Source: Bacteroidales bacterium
GTDB taxonomy: Bacteria; Bacteroidota; Bacteroidia; Bacteroidales; UBA12170
Length of the DNA stretch: 34,702 bases
Assembly: GCA_021158405.1 (NCBI GenBank)
Contig: JAGGUP010000094.1
Location: forward strand, 1 to 34,702
Direction of reading: 5' to 3'
Part shown: piece by piece, positions 17,466 through 26,118 of the stretch
Position numbering within the stretch: position 1 is the first letter of the stretch
How the letters are laid out: every line of letters begins with the position of its first letter
Made by a program: the position numbers and the translations under genes
The notes under the pieces: generated by a model
What the model was told of the DNA's origin: nothing
The model's input: the letters and a program-made list of their open reading frames with translations, nothing else
The model's database searches: none

Positions 17466-18830
17466 ATGAAAAAATATGATGTAGTCATTATTGGAGCTGG
17501 TCCTGCAGGAATAATAACAGGAGTAACAGCAAAAAAACAAAATCCAGACAAATCAATTTTAATGATTCGTGAAGAAGAAAAAGGCCTAGTTCCTTGCGGT
17601 ATCCCATATATATTTAACAATCTTAATTCTGTAGATAAAAATAGTATGGGACCAAAGGCTTTTATCGATTTAGGTGGAGAAGTACGCACTGATCCTGTTA
17701 TTGACGTTAACATCAATAATAAAATAGTAAAGGTACAATCTGGAGAACAGTTTTCTTTTGAAAAGCTTGTTTTTGCAACGGGGTCAAAAGCAGTTGTTGC
17801 TAGCTTTATACCTGGGTATGATCTGAAAAATGTGTTCTACATTAGAAAAAGCTATAACTATATTGATCATTTATTTAATGAATTGAAGGATAAAAAAAAT
17901 ATTATTATTGTTGGTGGCGGATTTATAGGTGCCGAAATGGCTGAGCAATTGGCGATGAACACAGATAAAAACATAAGTTTAATTGAAAGTGAAAAATTCT
18001 GTTTTTCAAAAGCTTTCTCTCATACATTGAGCGAAATAGCAACAGAAGAACTTGAAAAATCAAATGTAAATGTACATACCTCAACTTTAATTGAGGAAGT
18101 GTTAGGCGAAAATGGGCTTGTTGATGGAGTTAGATTGAATAACAATAAAGAGATTAAGGCAGATGCTGTAATTTTTGCTGTTGGATATAAGCCAAACGTT
18201 GAAGTAGCAATAAAATCAGGCTTGCAAACCAATACGACAGGAGCAATTATTGTTGATAATTATGGGCGCACATTGGAAGATAATATTTATGCCGTTGGGG
18301 ATTGCTCTCAAACATTAGGATTCTTAACTGGAAGAAGTGATTATATCATGCTTGCATCCACAGCCACAGCAGAAGCACGTATTTTAGGCTATAACTTATT
18401 TGGAATAAAAATAAAAAATAGTTTTGCCGGAACAATTGGAGTTTTTTCTACTAAAATTAATGAATTAGCAATGGCAGCTGCCGGGTTAAATGAAAAAAAT
18501 GCAATTCCTTCTAATATTGATTTTATTACATCTCAATTTAGTGCTTTTGACCGACACCCTGCTTCTATAAAAGACTCTTCTTCATTAACAGTAAAATTAT
18601 ATGTTTCTCCATCAGATGGTTCAATCTTAGGAGGAGAAGTTTGGGGTGGAGATTCAGCTGGTGAAATAATTAATATTATTGGTCTTGCTATTCAGAAAGA
18701 AATTACTATTTACGAACTTATTTCATTCCAAATAGGAACACATCCTTTACTTACTAGCGCTCCAACTATGCCAGTAATTATTAAAGCTGCAGAACTTGCT
18801 CTTTCTAAAATAAAATCTTTGAAAAATTAG
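17466..18830 (+). CDS. FAD-dependent CoA-disulfide reductase / NADH oxidase-like oxidoreductase
   Basis: A 454-residue pyridine nucleotide-disulfide oxidoreductase of the single-cysteine subgroup. It shows the FAD dinucleotide fold GAGPAGIITG (10-19), the redox residue C44 in VPCGIPYIF equivalent to Cys42/43 of Nox and CoA-disulfide reductase, the NAD(P) fold IIIVGGGFIGAEMAEQL near 151-167, the second FAD motif IYAVGDCSQ, and a C-terminal dimerisation domain from about 330. It could reduce CoA disulfide, polysulfide or oxygen; sequence alone does not decide. The leader has an A-rich tract just before ATG 17466. No neighbour is obviously linked; the AOR operon is divergent about 1.4 kb away. 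Confidence 0.88.
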   Translation: MKKYDVVIIGAGPAGIITGVTAKKQNPDKSILMIREEEKGLVPCGIPYIFNNLNSVDKNSMGPKAFIDLGGEVRTDPVIDVNINNKIVKVQSGEQFSFEKLVFATGSKAVVASFIPGYDLKNVFYIRKSYNYIDHLFNELKDKKNIIIVGGGFIGAEMAEQLAMNTDKNISLIESEKFCFSKAFSHTLSEIATEELEKSNVNVHTSTLIEEVLGENGLVDGVRLNNNKEIKADAVIFAVGYKPNVEVAIKSGLQTNTTGAIIVDNYGRTLEDNIYAVGDCSQTLGFLTGRSDYIMLASTATAEARILGYNLFGIKIKNSFAGTIGVFSTKINELAMAAAGLNEKNAIPSNIDFITSQFSAFDRHPASIKDSSSLTVKLYVSPSDGSILGGEVWGGDSAGEIINIIGLAIQKEITIYELISFQIGTHPLLTSAPTMPVIIKAAELALSKIKSLKN

Positions 18831-18952
18831 CACCATTATTGCTTTGACAAAAATGAAATTTATATTCCATTGAGCAACAAAATATTGTGCATTTAGCTTT
18901 ACTGCGTTTCCTTTGATCGATTGGCAAATAACACGGACACTACTTCCATTTT

Positions 18953-19050
18953 GAGAGCTTTGAAAGACGATAGATTTTGATTCAAATTGAGGCGAAATCA
19001 AATGAAAAACCACAGTTTACTACCGTAAATGAGGCTTTTAAAGTATCTTT
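18953..19050 (+). repeat. dispersed intergenic repeat, copy A
   Basis: About 98 bp closely matching the reverse complement of 25936-26036. The longest identical cores are GATTTTGATTCAAATTGAGG and the run starting ATGAAAAACCACAGTTTAC, then CCGTAAATGAGG after two mismatches. Overall identity by eye is about 80-85 percent over 85-100 bp. It lies downstream of a + strand gene and upstream of another. Confidence 0.85.
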
Positions 19051-19161
19051 TTAGAATTGAAATCTAAAATTATAGAGACAAATGGAAAACTTTGCAAAGC
19101 TCTGCTTCCAAACAAAAAATTAAATTTTATTTAAAAAACTACATATGTACGATTGTTTTTA

Positions 19162-19169
19162 TATTTTTG
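19162..19169 (+). promoter_or_regulatory. -7 box TATTTTTG upstream of the OB-fold lipoprotein gene
   Basis: TATTTTTG 24 bases before ATG 19194 matches TAnnTTTG; no TTG at the ideal -33 spacing was seen. Confidence 0.4.
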
Positions 19170-19193
19170 TTATTCACTTAACTGAATAATATT

Positions 19194-19712
19194 ATGAAGA
19201 AGATTTTCTTGTTTTTATCCTTGATCGCCTTATTTGTTTCTTGTGGCGAAAATCCAAAAAAGGTCAACAATACTAATGCTACGGAAACTACACTTATTGA
19301 AAAGCCCCTTTTAAGCTTAGCTGATTTTAATTCAGAAGCAGGAAAATGGGTTAATCAAGAAATTCAAATTGAAGGAATTGTTGATCATGTGTGTAAACAC
19401 GGTGGTAAACGCCTTTTTTTAGTGGATGACTTTGGTGATGTGCATATTGATGGCGAAGAACGTTTTGATGATGCATTAACAGGCAGTAATATTATGGTAA
19501 CCGGAGTGGTAAAAGAATTCAAAGTGGATGAAGCTTACTGTTTACAAATGGAAGAAGACCATATTCAAAAGCACAAAGAAGGTGTTGATAGCGAGGATAT
19601 TTATGCTCAGAAAATGAATCAAATAAAAATGTATCGAGACTCGATGCAAACTGCAGGACTTGATCATTTGTCATTTTATTCTATAGATTACATTTCGCAT
19701 AGTATAAAGTAG
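19194..19712 (+). CDS. OB-fold-like lipoprotein
   Basis: A 172-residue predicted lipoprotein: leader MKKIFLFLSLIALFVSC with lipobox FVSC (C17). The mature part has a linker rich in N and T, then a strand-rich core (QEIQIEGIVDHVCKHGGKRLFLVDD, VHIDGEERF, NIMVTGVVKEFKVDEAYCLQME) that looks like an OB-fold (tRNA_anti-like/YgiW-type) domain, and a C-terminal helix. The conserved-looking Cys, His and Gly in VCKHGGK and the second Cys in AYCLQ could bind metal or form a disulfide. It precedes the PepSY-associated membrane gene by 100 bp on the same strand, and the two may act together at the cell envelope. Function not known. Confidence 0.75.
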   Translation: MKKIFLFLSLIALFVSCGENPKKVNNTNATETTLIEKPLLSLADFNSEAGKWVNQEIQIEGIVDHVCKHGGKRLFLVDDFGDVHIDGEERFDDALTGSNIMVTGVVKEFKVDEAYCLQMEEDHIQKHKEGVDSEDIYAQKMNQIKMYRDSMQTAGLDHLSFYSIDYISHSIK

Positions 19713-19812
19713 TCTCTTTCTTAAAAATCAAGTTTAATTATCAAAATTTCCCTCTCTGATTATTTGATAATCTTAGCTAATATTGCTTACTATTTATTTA
19801 AACTTAAAACGG

Positions 19813-20373
19813 ATGAAAACTCTTCGTAAATGGAGCCGCATATTGCACCGAGATATTGGTTTTTTCTTTATCGGAACAACTTTGATTTATGGATTATCTG
19901 GAATTGCATTAAATCATCTAAAAGATTGGAATCCCAATTATTCGGTTGAATTGCTCCCGTTTCACACAACTATTTCTTTGGCCAAAAACGATGAAATAAA
20001 AACCAATATCAAAGACCTATTAAGTAAAATTGCTCCAAACGAAACCTATAAACAGCATTATTACCCGCAAGAAGATCTGGTAAAAATTTTCTTAAACGGC
20101 GGCTCTTCCATAATTGTAAATATAGAAACAGGAAATGGAGAAGTCGAATTTCTAAAAAAGCGTCCGGTATTTTATAGTGCTAATTATCTACATTACAATC
20201 CAAATAGCTGGTGGAAATGGTTTTCGGATATTTATGCCGGAGCTTTAATTCTTTTCGCCATAACTTCTTTGTTTATGGTAAAAGGAAAGAAAGGCATCAT
20301 CGGTTGGGGTGGTGCATATACTGTTCTCGGAATACTGATTCCCCTTATATTCTTGATTATTTTGTTAATGTAA
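19813..20373 (+). CDS. PepSY-associated transmembrane protein
   Basis: A 186-residue membrane protein from ATG 19813 (MKTLRKWSRILHRDIGFFF); an upstream in-frame TTG is rejected. The first helix begins RILHRDIGFFFIGTTLIYGLSGIALNH, the hallmark of Bacteroidota PepSY-associated TM proteins, with a histidine on either side of the helix. A periplasmic domain of about 95 residues follows, then two more helices (YAGALILFAITSLFMV and AYTVLGILIPLIFLIILLM). Relatives are often linked to iron/haem uptake or redox membrane proteins, but that is family knowledge. The 3' end converges on mazG with a 4-bp gap. Confidence 0.82.
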   Translation: MKTLRKWSRILHRDIGFFFIGTTLIYGLSGIALNHLKDWNPNYSVELLPFHTTISLAKNDEIKTNIKDLLSKIAPNETYKQHYYPQEDLVKIFLNGGSSIIVNIETGNGEVEFLKKRPVFYSANYLHYNPNSWWKWFSDIYAGALILFAITSLFMVKGKKGIIGWGGAYTVLGILIPLIFLIILLM

Positions 20374-20377
20374 ACAA

Positions 20378-21148
20378 CTATTCAAGTTTCTTCGCCTCTT
20401 CCCAATACACATCCATTTCGGCCAAGCTCATATCATGAAGCGACTTGCCTACGGTGATAGTCTCTTTTTCGAGGTATTCGAAACGTTTTTTAAACTTCTT
20501 GTTGGTACGTTCCAAAGCATCTTCTGGATTAATATCTAAAAAACGAGCATAATTGATTAAAGAAAAAAGTACATCGCCAAATTCGGCTTCCATTCTTTTT
20601 TTATCATCCGACTTACTTACTTCTTCGTGAAACTCACCCAATTCTTCCTGCACTTTTTCCCAAACCTGCTCGGGTCTTTCCCAATCAAATCCAACTCCAC
20701 GCACTTTTTCTTGCATACGATAAGCTTTCACCATAGCTGGTAACGACTTCGGAACACCTTCTAAGACAGACTTTCTACCTTCTTTCATCTTCAAAGCTTC
20801 CCAGTTTTGCTCTACCGTTTCGGCATCATCTGCCTTCACATCACTGTAGATATGAGGATGACGATAAATCAGCTTTTCGCTGATGCTATCTAATATGTCT
20901 GCCATATCAAAAGCATTTTTCTCCGAACCAATTTTAGCATAGAAAACCATATGCAACATCAGATCGCCAAGCTCTTTTTTTACTTCCTCCAAATCATTTT
21001 CAAGAATAGCCTCTGAAAGTTCATAAACTTCCTCAATGGTCAGATAGCGAAGGCTTTCTAAAGTTTGTTTTTGATCCCACGGACAAGCTGTCCGCAAATC
21101 GTCCATAATATTTAACAATCGCTCAAAAGCTTTTAATTTTCGTTTCAT
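20378..21148 (-). CDS. mazG: nucleoside triphosphate pyrophosphohydrolase
   Basis: House-cleaning enzyme that hydrolyses (d)NTPs to NMP and PPi. The 256-residue protein has the two tandem MazG domains of the full-length family. The N-terminal one shows CPWDQKQTLESLRYLTIEEVYELSEAI and KKELGDLMLHMVFYA with the Mg-binding EExxE/ExxD residues; the C-terminal one shows VQEELGEFHEEV and AEFGDVLFSLINYARFL. Its start is 42 bp downstream of the proS stop in the same direction, so the two are probably co-transcribed. Confidence 0.95.
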   Translation of the reverse strand: MKRKLKAFERLLNIMDDLRTACPWDQKQTLESLRYLTIEEVYELSEAILENDLEEVKKELGDLMLHMVFYAKIGSEKNAFDMADILDSISEKLIYRHPHIYSDVKADDAETVEQNWEALKMKEGRKSVLEGVPKSLPAMVKAYRMQEKVRGVGFDWERPEQVWEKVQEELGEFHEEVSKSDDKKRMEAEFGDVLFSLINYARFLDINPEDALERTNKKFKKRFEYLEKETITVGKSLHDMSLAEMDVYWEEAKKLE

Positions 21149-21190
21149 GACATTGATTTTGGACTTTAAAACCCCGATAAAAAAGACTCT

Positions 21191-22660
21191 TTAATAAGCT
21201 CTGGCAAAAACTACGCGTTTATTCGAAGGTTTCCCTGAATAAATGCATTTTCCAATTTCCTCTTTGGCATCCAAAGGAATAGTACGAATAGTGGCCTTGG
21301 TTTCGTCTTTAATTTTTTGTTCTGTTTCTGAAGTTCCATCCCAATGCGCATAAAGAAATCCGCCTTTTTCAATTTCGGTTTTAAATTCTTCCCAGCTATC
21401 TACATTCTTCGAATTTTTTGCTCTGAATTCTACAGCTCTATCGAAAAGATTTTGCTGAATTTCATCAAGTAAAACCACTATTTTATCTTCGATGCCTTCC
21501 ATTGGCATTACTTCTTTCGAAAGCAGATCGCGTCGGGCAACTTCTATTGTTTTGTTTTCCAAATCGCGAGGTCCGATTCCAAAACGAATTGGAACACCTT
21601 TGTATTCGTATTCTGCAAATTTAAATCCAGGCTTTTGTGTATCGCGATTATCATATTTCACACGAATTCCTTTGGCGCGTAATTTTTTTGTAATCTCTTT
21701 TACCTCTACAGAAATGGCATCCAATTGATCTTCATTTCTATAGATTGGAATAATAACAACTTGAATAGGTGCCAATTTAGGAGGCAAAACCAAGCCATTG
21801 TCGTCGCTATGTCCCATAATGATTGCACCAATCAAACGCGTAGAAACGCCCCAACTGGTAGCCCAAACATATTCGAGTTTATTGTCTTTACTTAGATATT
21901 TTACGTCAAATGCTTTTGCAAAATTTTGTCCAAGGAAATGAGATGTTCCTGCTTGCAAAGCTTTTCCATCTTGCATCATCGCTTCAATACAATAGGTTTC
22001 CACAGCACCTGCAAAGCGCTCATTTGGCGATTTAGTTCCTTTTAAAACCGGAATTGCCATAAAGTTTTCAGCAAAATCGGCATAAACCTCCAACATTTGT
22101 TCGGCTTCAGCAATAGCTTCACTTTCCAGCGCATGAGCCGTATGACCTTCTTGCCATAAAAATTCGGCAGTGCGTAAAAATAAACGTGTTCGCATTTCCC
22201 AACGAACCACATTCGCCCATTGATTAATCAAGATTGGTAAATCACGATAGGATTGTATCCAACGTTTGTAAGTATCCCAAATAATTGTTTCTGAAGTTGG
22301 CCGAACAATTAATTCTTCTTCCAGTTTAGCATCCGGATCAACAACTATTTGTCCATTTTCATCATTTTTTAAACGATAATGAGTAACTACTGCACATTCT
22401 TTTGCAAAACCTGCTACATGACTTGCTTCTTTTGAAAAAAAAGATTTTGGAATAAATAAAGGGAAATAAGCGTTTTCATGTCCTGTTTCCTTAAACATAC
22501 GATCTAATTCGTGTTGCATATTTTCCCAAAGTGCATAGCCATAAGGCTTTATCACCATACTCCCCCTAACCGAAGAGTTTTCGGCAAGTTCAGCATGTTT
22601 CACTATATCGTTGTACCATTGCGAATAATCTTCCGCTCGAGTTGAAAATTTTTTAGCCAT
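21191..22660 (-). CDS. proS: prolyl-tRNA synthetase, eukaryote/archaea-like type
   Basis: Charges tRNA-Pro with proline. Start at ATG 22660 ([20 protein letters not shown]) gives 489 residues; an upstream in-frame ATG at 22723 overlaps the -7 promoter box and would add an unusual 21-residue tail. Class II motifs are visible: motif 2 region [24 protein letters not shown], and motif 3 [24 protein letters not shown], followed by the anticodon-binding domain ([12 protein letters not shown]) and a C-terminal zinc-like/Y-ending domain finishing RAY. It lacks the YbaK-type editing insertion, as do other members of this type found in Bacteroidota. Confidence 0.96.
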   Translation of the reverse strand: MAKKFSTRAEDYSQWYNDIVKHAELAENSSVRGSMVIKPYGYALWENMQHELDRMFKETGHENAYFPLFIPKSFFSKEASHVAGFAKECAVVTHYRLKNDENGQIVVDPDAKLEEELIVRPTSETIIWDTYKRWIQSYRDLPILINQWANVVRWEMRTRLFLRTAEFLWQEGHTAHALESEAIAEAEQMLEVYADFAENFMAIPVLKGTKSPNERFAGAVETYCIEAMMQDGKALQAGTSHFLGQNFAKAFDVKYLSKDNKLEYVWATSWGVSTRLIGAIIMGHSDDNGLVLPPKLAPIQVVIIPIYRNEDQLDAISVEVKEITKKLRAKGIRVKYDNRDTQKPGFKFAEYEYKGVPIRFGIGPRDLENKTIEVARRDLLSKEVMPMEGIEDKIVVLLDEIQQNLFDRAVEFRAKNSKNVDSWEEFKTEIEKGGFLYAHWDGTSETEQKIKDETKATIRTIPLDAKEEIGKCIYSGKPSNKRVVFARAY

Positions 22661-22710
22661 ATTAAATTGTGGTATAGTATTTGCTTTTTTTTGATTGATT
22701 TGAATTGGTG

Positions 22711-22718
22711 CAAAACTA
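22711..22718 (-). promoter_or_regulatory. -7 box TAGTTTTG upstream of proS
   Basis: TAGTTTTGC on the minus strand matches TAnnTTTG and lies 50 bases before ATG 22660. It sits inside the possible 22723 extension and supports the downstream start. Confidence 0.4.
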
Positions 22719-22766
22719 AGCATAATTTGAAAATAGACATTTGAAAAAATTGAAATATAAAAATAA

Positions 22767-22773
22767 GGGAGGT
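22767..22773 (+). promoter_or_regulatory. Shine-Dalgarno-like GGGAGGT before the low-complexity lipoprotein gene
   Basis: GGGAGGT ends four bases before ATG 22778. Such a strong purine box is uncommon in Bacteroidota and suggests efficient translation of this gene. Confidence 0.5.
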
Positions 22774-22777
22774 AATT

Positions 22778-24313
22778 ATGAAAACGCTCATTAAAACTTT
22801 AACAATACTTTTGATTCCTCTTGCATCTTGTATTACGCCTCAATACACGGGAGTTTATAATGACGATGTATATTCGTTTGGAGAAAAATCCCAAGGAATG
22901 ACTTCGGTAATCGCACCTAGGGAATCTGCATATGCAATTTCTGAAGCACAAGATCAGAGCAATCAGTCGATGAATGAAGTTCAAGATGATACTTTTGGCG
23001 AAGTGTTAATCGATGATAATTATTATTATGAAGACAATTTTCAATACGATGATTACTACGATTATTCTTACGCTTCACGGATTCGTCGTTTTAACAATCC
23101 ATTGAATGGAGCTGGTTATTACGATTCATATTATACCAATCTGTATTGGTATGATTACAACCCATACTATTGGGGAACAAGTATTTATATAGGATATGAT
23201 TATCGTTACGACTATGCCTATAATCCTTTCTACTCACCTTATTCCAGCTTTTACAGCTATTCAAATTACTATCCATACAATTACCGTTGGAATTCCGGCT
23301 ATTATAATCCCTACTACGGATATAACTATTGGAGTCCATATTCCTATGGAAATTTTTACAATGGTGGGTTCTGGACTGGATATTATACAGGATATAATTA
23401 TGGTACAAATCCTTATGATATAAATTCGCGTTATTATGGTCACAGAGATCACAGCACGGCTAATTTAGGAAGAAGTCGCAGCTCAATTTCTACAAACTCA
23501 ATTAAAAAACCAGTCGGTACGATAAATAACAGCCGCAGCTCAATTAATTCCAATCGGGGAAGTCGAGTCACAAGTTCGAGGACATCTAAAGCTGTTTCAG
23601 AAAATAGAGGCTATTTCTCAAGTAGCAGACAAAGTTCAACTATTAAAAAAGACAGAAACAGTTCATCCTTGCGCCCTGAAAATCGTAGTGCAACTCAATC
23701 AAAAACTGTAAATATTGGCAGCTCAAGTAGCAGAGTAGGTGCAGATTCAAGACAAAATATTTATAATAAAGCAAACAGGACAAGTCAGACCGGCAGTTCT
23801 CGCTATTCTTTCGACCGTAATACAACAAATACGAATACAGGATCGAGGTATCAAAATGTAAGAAATACAAATCCTGATAAATCTACTATAAACAATTCTA
23901 ACACAAGGCATACTTATCAGTACAATACTCCAACAAACACTAGTGAAAGATCGAGTAGGGAATTTTCTACTACTCGCTCAACAAATAGTAGATATCAGCG
24001 CCCTGCTTCAACAAACACAAGTGTAAAATCATGGAGACCTGTAAATACACGTACTTATAGGAGCACAAATACTAACTCCAGAAGTATTATACAACGTCGA
24101 CCTATTCCATCCAAATCTGTTCAACGATCAAATTCATCTAGAGGAACTACTCGTTCTGTTTCAAGACCAACAAAAAGCAGTAGTAGAAGCAATAACACTT
24201 CATCTGTACGTTCTTCATCGAACTCAAGTTCGAGCAGAAGTTCAGGTGGAAGCAGAAGTTCAGGTGGAAGCACAAATAGAAACTCTGGAGGAGGAAGATC
24301 AAGTCGGCGTTAA
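22778..24313 (+). CDS. Tyr-rich then Ser/Arg-rich low-complexity lipoprotein
   Basis: A 511-residue predicted lipoprotein with lipobox LASC (C18). Residues 18-75 are ordinary and acidic; 75-225 are extremely rich in Tyr with Asn, Gly and Ser (runs such as [19 protein letters not shown]); 225-511 are Ser/Arg/Asn/Thr-rich and strongly basic, ending in SRSSGG repeats and RSSRR. No enzymatic domain is visible. The acidic-aromatic-then-basic order suggests a surface or envelope protein that self-assembles or binds polyanions; this is inference. It is divergent from proS (the starts are 117 bp apart) and followed by the porin gene after 38 bp. Tyr-rich relatives are widespread but uncharacterised in Bacteroidota. 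Confidence 0.8.
   Translation: MKTLIKTLTILLIPLASCITPQYTGVYNDDVYSFGEKSQGMTSVIAPRESAYAISEAQDQSNQSMNEVQDDTFGEVLIDDNYYYEDNFQYDDYYDYSYASRIRRFNNPLNGAGYYDSYYTNLYWYDYNPYYWGTSIYIGYDYRYDYAYNPFYSPYSSFYSYSNYYPYNYRWNSGYYNPYYGYNYWSPYSYGNFYNGGFWTGYYTGYNYGTNPYDINSRYYGHRDHSTANLGRSRSSISTNSIKKPVGTINNSRSSINSNRGSRVTSSRTSKAVSENRGYFSSSRQSSTIKKDRNSSSLRPENRSATQSKTVNIGSSSSRVGADSRQNIYNKANRTSQTGSSRYSFDRNTTNTNTGSRYQNVRNTNPDKSTINNSNTRHTYQYNTPTNTSERSSREFSTTRSTNSRYQRPASTNTSVKSWRPVNTRTYRSTNTNSRSIIQRRPIPSKSVQRSNSSRGTTRSVSRPTKSSSRSNNTSSVRSSSNSSSSRSSGGSRSSGGSTNRNSGGGRSSRR
24233..24268 (+). repeat. 18-bp tandem repeat, two copies, in the lipoprotein gene
   Basis: AGCAGAAGTTCAGGTGGA occurs twice head to tail and encodes [12 protein letters not shown]. 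The length is a multiple of three, so copy-number change would keep the frame. Confidence 0.85.
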
Positions 24314-24351
24314 TTAAACCACTAGTAATTAATTTATTAAAAATTATAACA

Positions 24352-25812
24352 ATGAAAACACGATATTTACTTCTAATACTTTTGGTTGGTTTAATTTTCC
24401 AAACCGGTCAGTCTCAAAACAGCACGGATGCATTTCGCTTTTCATCCTATGATATTTTAGGTTCAGCAAGATTTGTTGCTCTTGGGGGAGCATACGGAGC
24501 TGTGGGTGGCGATTTAAGTACTTTAAATTACAACCCAGCAGGATTAGGGATTTTTCAATCCCCCGAATTTAGTTTCTCACCTACTTTAAATTATTCTGCC
24601 AATGATGCAATTTACAACGGCAGCATGAGCATGGATTCAAAAACAAATTTTAACCATGGTTTGGTTGGAATCGTAAGCACTCGCCGTTTCCACGAGGGAT
24701 CAAAAGCGAATGCTTCGGGTTGGAAAGCCATTAATTATGGCTTCTCCATAAACAGAACCAAGAATTTCAGCAACACTACTTTTATCGTAGGAGAATCCAA
24801 AAGCTCTTCGCTTGCTAATGTATGGCGCGATAATGCAAATGGCTATTATCCGGAAGAATTAAATTCTTTTTCCGAAGGCCTAGCCTGGGATACTTATATT
24901 TTAGATTCTGTGTCAGGAAACCCTTCGCAATATTATAGCGGAACTCCAATAAATGGTGTTTCGCAAACGTATTGGGAAGAATCAAAAGGCTATATTAATG
25001 AAATGTCTTTTGCTATGTCGGCAAATTATAACGACAGACTTATTATTGGTGTGAGTATTGGAATACCTACTTTACATTTTACTCGCAAAATTGAATACAG
25101 CGAATCTGCTTTACAAACCCCTGCCGATTATGAGTTTGATCAATTTACTTATACTGACAACTTACTAACAGAAGGGACAGGTATAAATGCTAAAATTGGA
25201 TTTATCTATATCGTTTCGCCAAGTATTCGTCTTAGCGGAGCTTACCACACCCCTACTTATTATGGCGAAATAACCGACGAATATAATACGAGTCTTGAGA
25301 GCGTTCTGGGCGATAAGAATGATTATTATAGCGAATCGCCCATTGGAAATATGGTTTACAATTTAAGTACTCCTTCCCGTCTTATGCTTGGAGTTAGTAC
25401 TTTCTTTTCTAAAAATGGTTTTGTAAGTCTTGATTACGAATATATGGATTATGGAACTTCTAAATTATCGGCTTCTTCCTATTCTTTTGCTGATGAGAAT
25501 TACGATATAAGAACCGATTTTCAGGTTGCACATACATTACGAATTGGCGCTGAGTGGAAAATAGATTATTTTACAATTCGTGGCGGATACAATGTTACGA
25601 GTTCGCCTACAATTTCAAGTGTGAACGATATTATTAGCTCTTCCTATTCCTGGGGAGCCGGATACCGGATGGGCAAAACCTATTTCGATTTTGCTTATTC
25701 AAAACGAACTACAGACAATTTATTCTACATCTACAATCCCGATTATGTAAACCCGGCGAGTTTAGTCAATACAACTAAGAACTACGTCTTTACTTTGGGA
25801 TATAAATTTTAG
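24352..25812 (+). CDS. OmpP1/FadL-like outer-membrane transporter
   Basis: A 486-residue outer-membrane beta-barrel. A signal peptide ends near QTGQSQ (22); the mature N-terminus has the FadL-type sequence SARFVALGGAYGAVGGDLSTLNYNPAGLGIF (residues about 37-67) with the conserved NPAG turn. The rest is alternating aromatic strands, and the chain ends in YVFTLGYKF with the terminal Phe needed for barrel assembly. FadL relatives import hydrophobic compounds; Bacteroidota members are sometimes labelled hemin receptor without proof. It is 38 bp downstream of the low-complexity lipoprotein gene, so the two are probably one operon, and is followed by a hairpin terminator. Confidence 0.88.
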   Translation: MKTRYLLLILLVGLIFQTGQSQNSTDAFRFSSYDILGSARFVALGGAYGAVGGDLSTLNYNPAGLGIFQSPEFSFSPTLNYSANDAIYNGSMSMDSKTNFNHGLVGIVSTRRFHEGSKANASGWKAINYGFSINRTKNFSNTTFIVGESKSSSLANVWRDNANGYYPEELNSFSEGLAWDTYILDSVSGNPSQYYSGTPINGVSQTYWEESKGYINEMSFAMSANYNDRLIIGVSIGIPTLHFTRKIEYSESALQTPADYEFDQFTYTDNLLTEGTGINAKIGFIYIVSPSIRLSGAYHTPTYYGEITDEYNTSLESVLGDKNDYYSESPIGNMVYNLSTPSRLMLGVSTFFSKNGFVSLDYEYMDYGTSKLSASSYSFADENYDIRTDFQVAHTLRIGAEWKIDYFTIRGGYNVTSSPTISSVNDIISSSYSWGAGYRMGKTYFDFAYSKRTTDNLFYIYNPDYVNPASLVNTTKNYVFTLGYKF

Positions 25813-25837
25813 GCTATTGCCTATCGGCAAAAGCCTA
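25810..25837 (+). terminator. hairpin terminator after the OmpP1/FadL-like gene
   Basis: The stop codon opens a 12-bp stem with one mismatch (TAGGCTATTGCC / GGCAAAAGCCTA) and loop TATC, followed by TTT. The T run is short, so termination may be partial. Confidence 0.6.
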
Positions 25838-26118
25838 TTTCCTGAATTGGTCATCTTGAGGTTACAGCTTTCCTTAAGATGGCCTTCATTCTTTTGAGAC
25901 TTATGCAAAACTCATTTTTTGATCCAACTCTCCGTTAAAATCTTCTTCAAAATCCTCATTTACGGAAGTAAACTGTGGTTTTTCATCTGATTTTGCCTCA
26001 ATTTGAATCAAAATCTTTCATCTTGCAAGGTCTCTCATTTTAACAAGACTTAACAGCAATTAATTCTTCTTAACACTTCCTCATTTGCTTCTTCTATATT
26101 TTAGCACAAAATAAGTAA
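25813..26118. other. gene-free 306-bp gap with two hairpins and repeat copy B
   Basis: Holds the terminator above, a second hairpin at 25849-25884 (GGTCATCTTGAGG / CCTTAAGATGGCC, about 11 pairs with one or two mismatches), and repeat copy B. No gene is seen. The last 80 bp are AT-rich and should contain the promoter of the next gene. Confidence 0.65.
25936..26036 (-). repeat. dispersed intergenic repeat, copy B
   Basis: Inverted counterpart of 18953-19050. On the minus strand it runs GAGAGACCTTGCAAGATGAA then the shared core with ATTCAAATTGAGGCAAAATC and CCGTAAATGAGGATTTTG. In both copies one frame is open for about 20 matching codons around IQIEAKS-EKPQFT-VNE, but each has a stop just upstream or one codon before it, so no gene is claimed. 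The flanking hairpin at 25849-25884 may be part of a longer version of the element. Confidence 0.85.

Larger units (their letters stand above)
18831..19193. other. gene-free 363-bp gap containing repeat copy A
   Basis: The spacer between the flavoprotein and the OB-fold lipoprotein gene. It has no convincing gene on either strand. Its middle holds one copy of a dispersed repeat (18953-19050); the right end is AT-rich and has a -7 promoter box for the next gene. Confidence 0.7.

Noticed and set aside
17466-18830. Flavoprotein as the missing NADH subunit (AorC-like) of the AOR operon
   Set aside because: It is on the other strand with other genes between and has the features of CoA-disulfide reductase/Nox, so no link is supported.
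18747-19013. 88-codon open frame on the minus strand over repeat copy A
   Set aside because: It starts within the repeat and ends inside the flavoprotein gene on the other strand; no homology pattern is visible.
18953-19054. Short coding gene in the dispersed repeat (IQIEAKS-EKPQFT frame)
   Set aside because: Both copies have in-frame stops just upstream of the shared part and no good start; substitutions are not clearly synonymous.
23091-23452. Several long open frames antisense or out of frame in the Tyr-rich gene
   Set aside because: They arise from the biased TAT/TAC/AAT codons; their products are low complexity (H/N/R or I/T) and lack starts with context.
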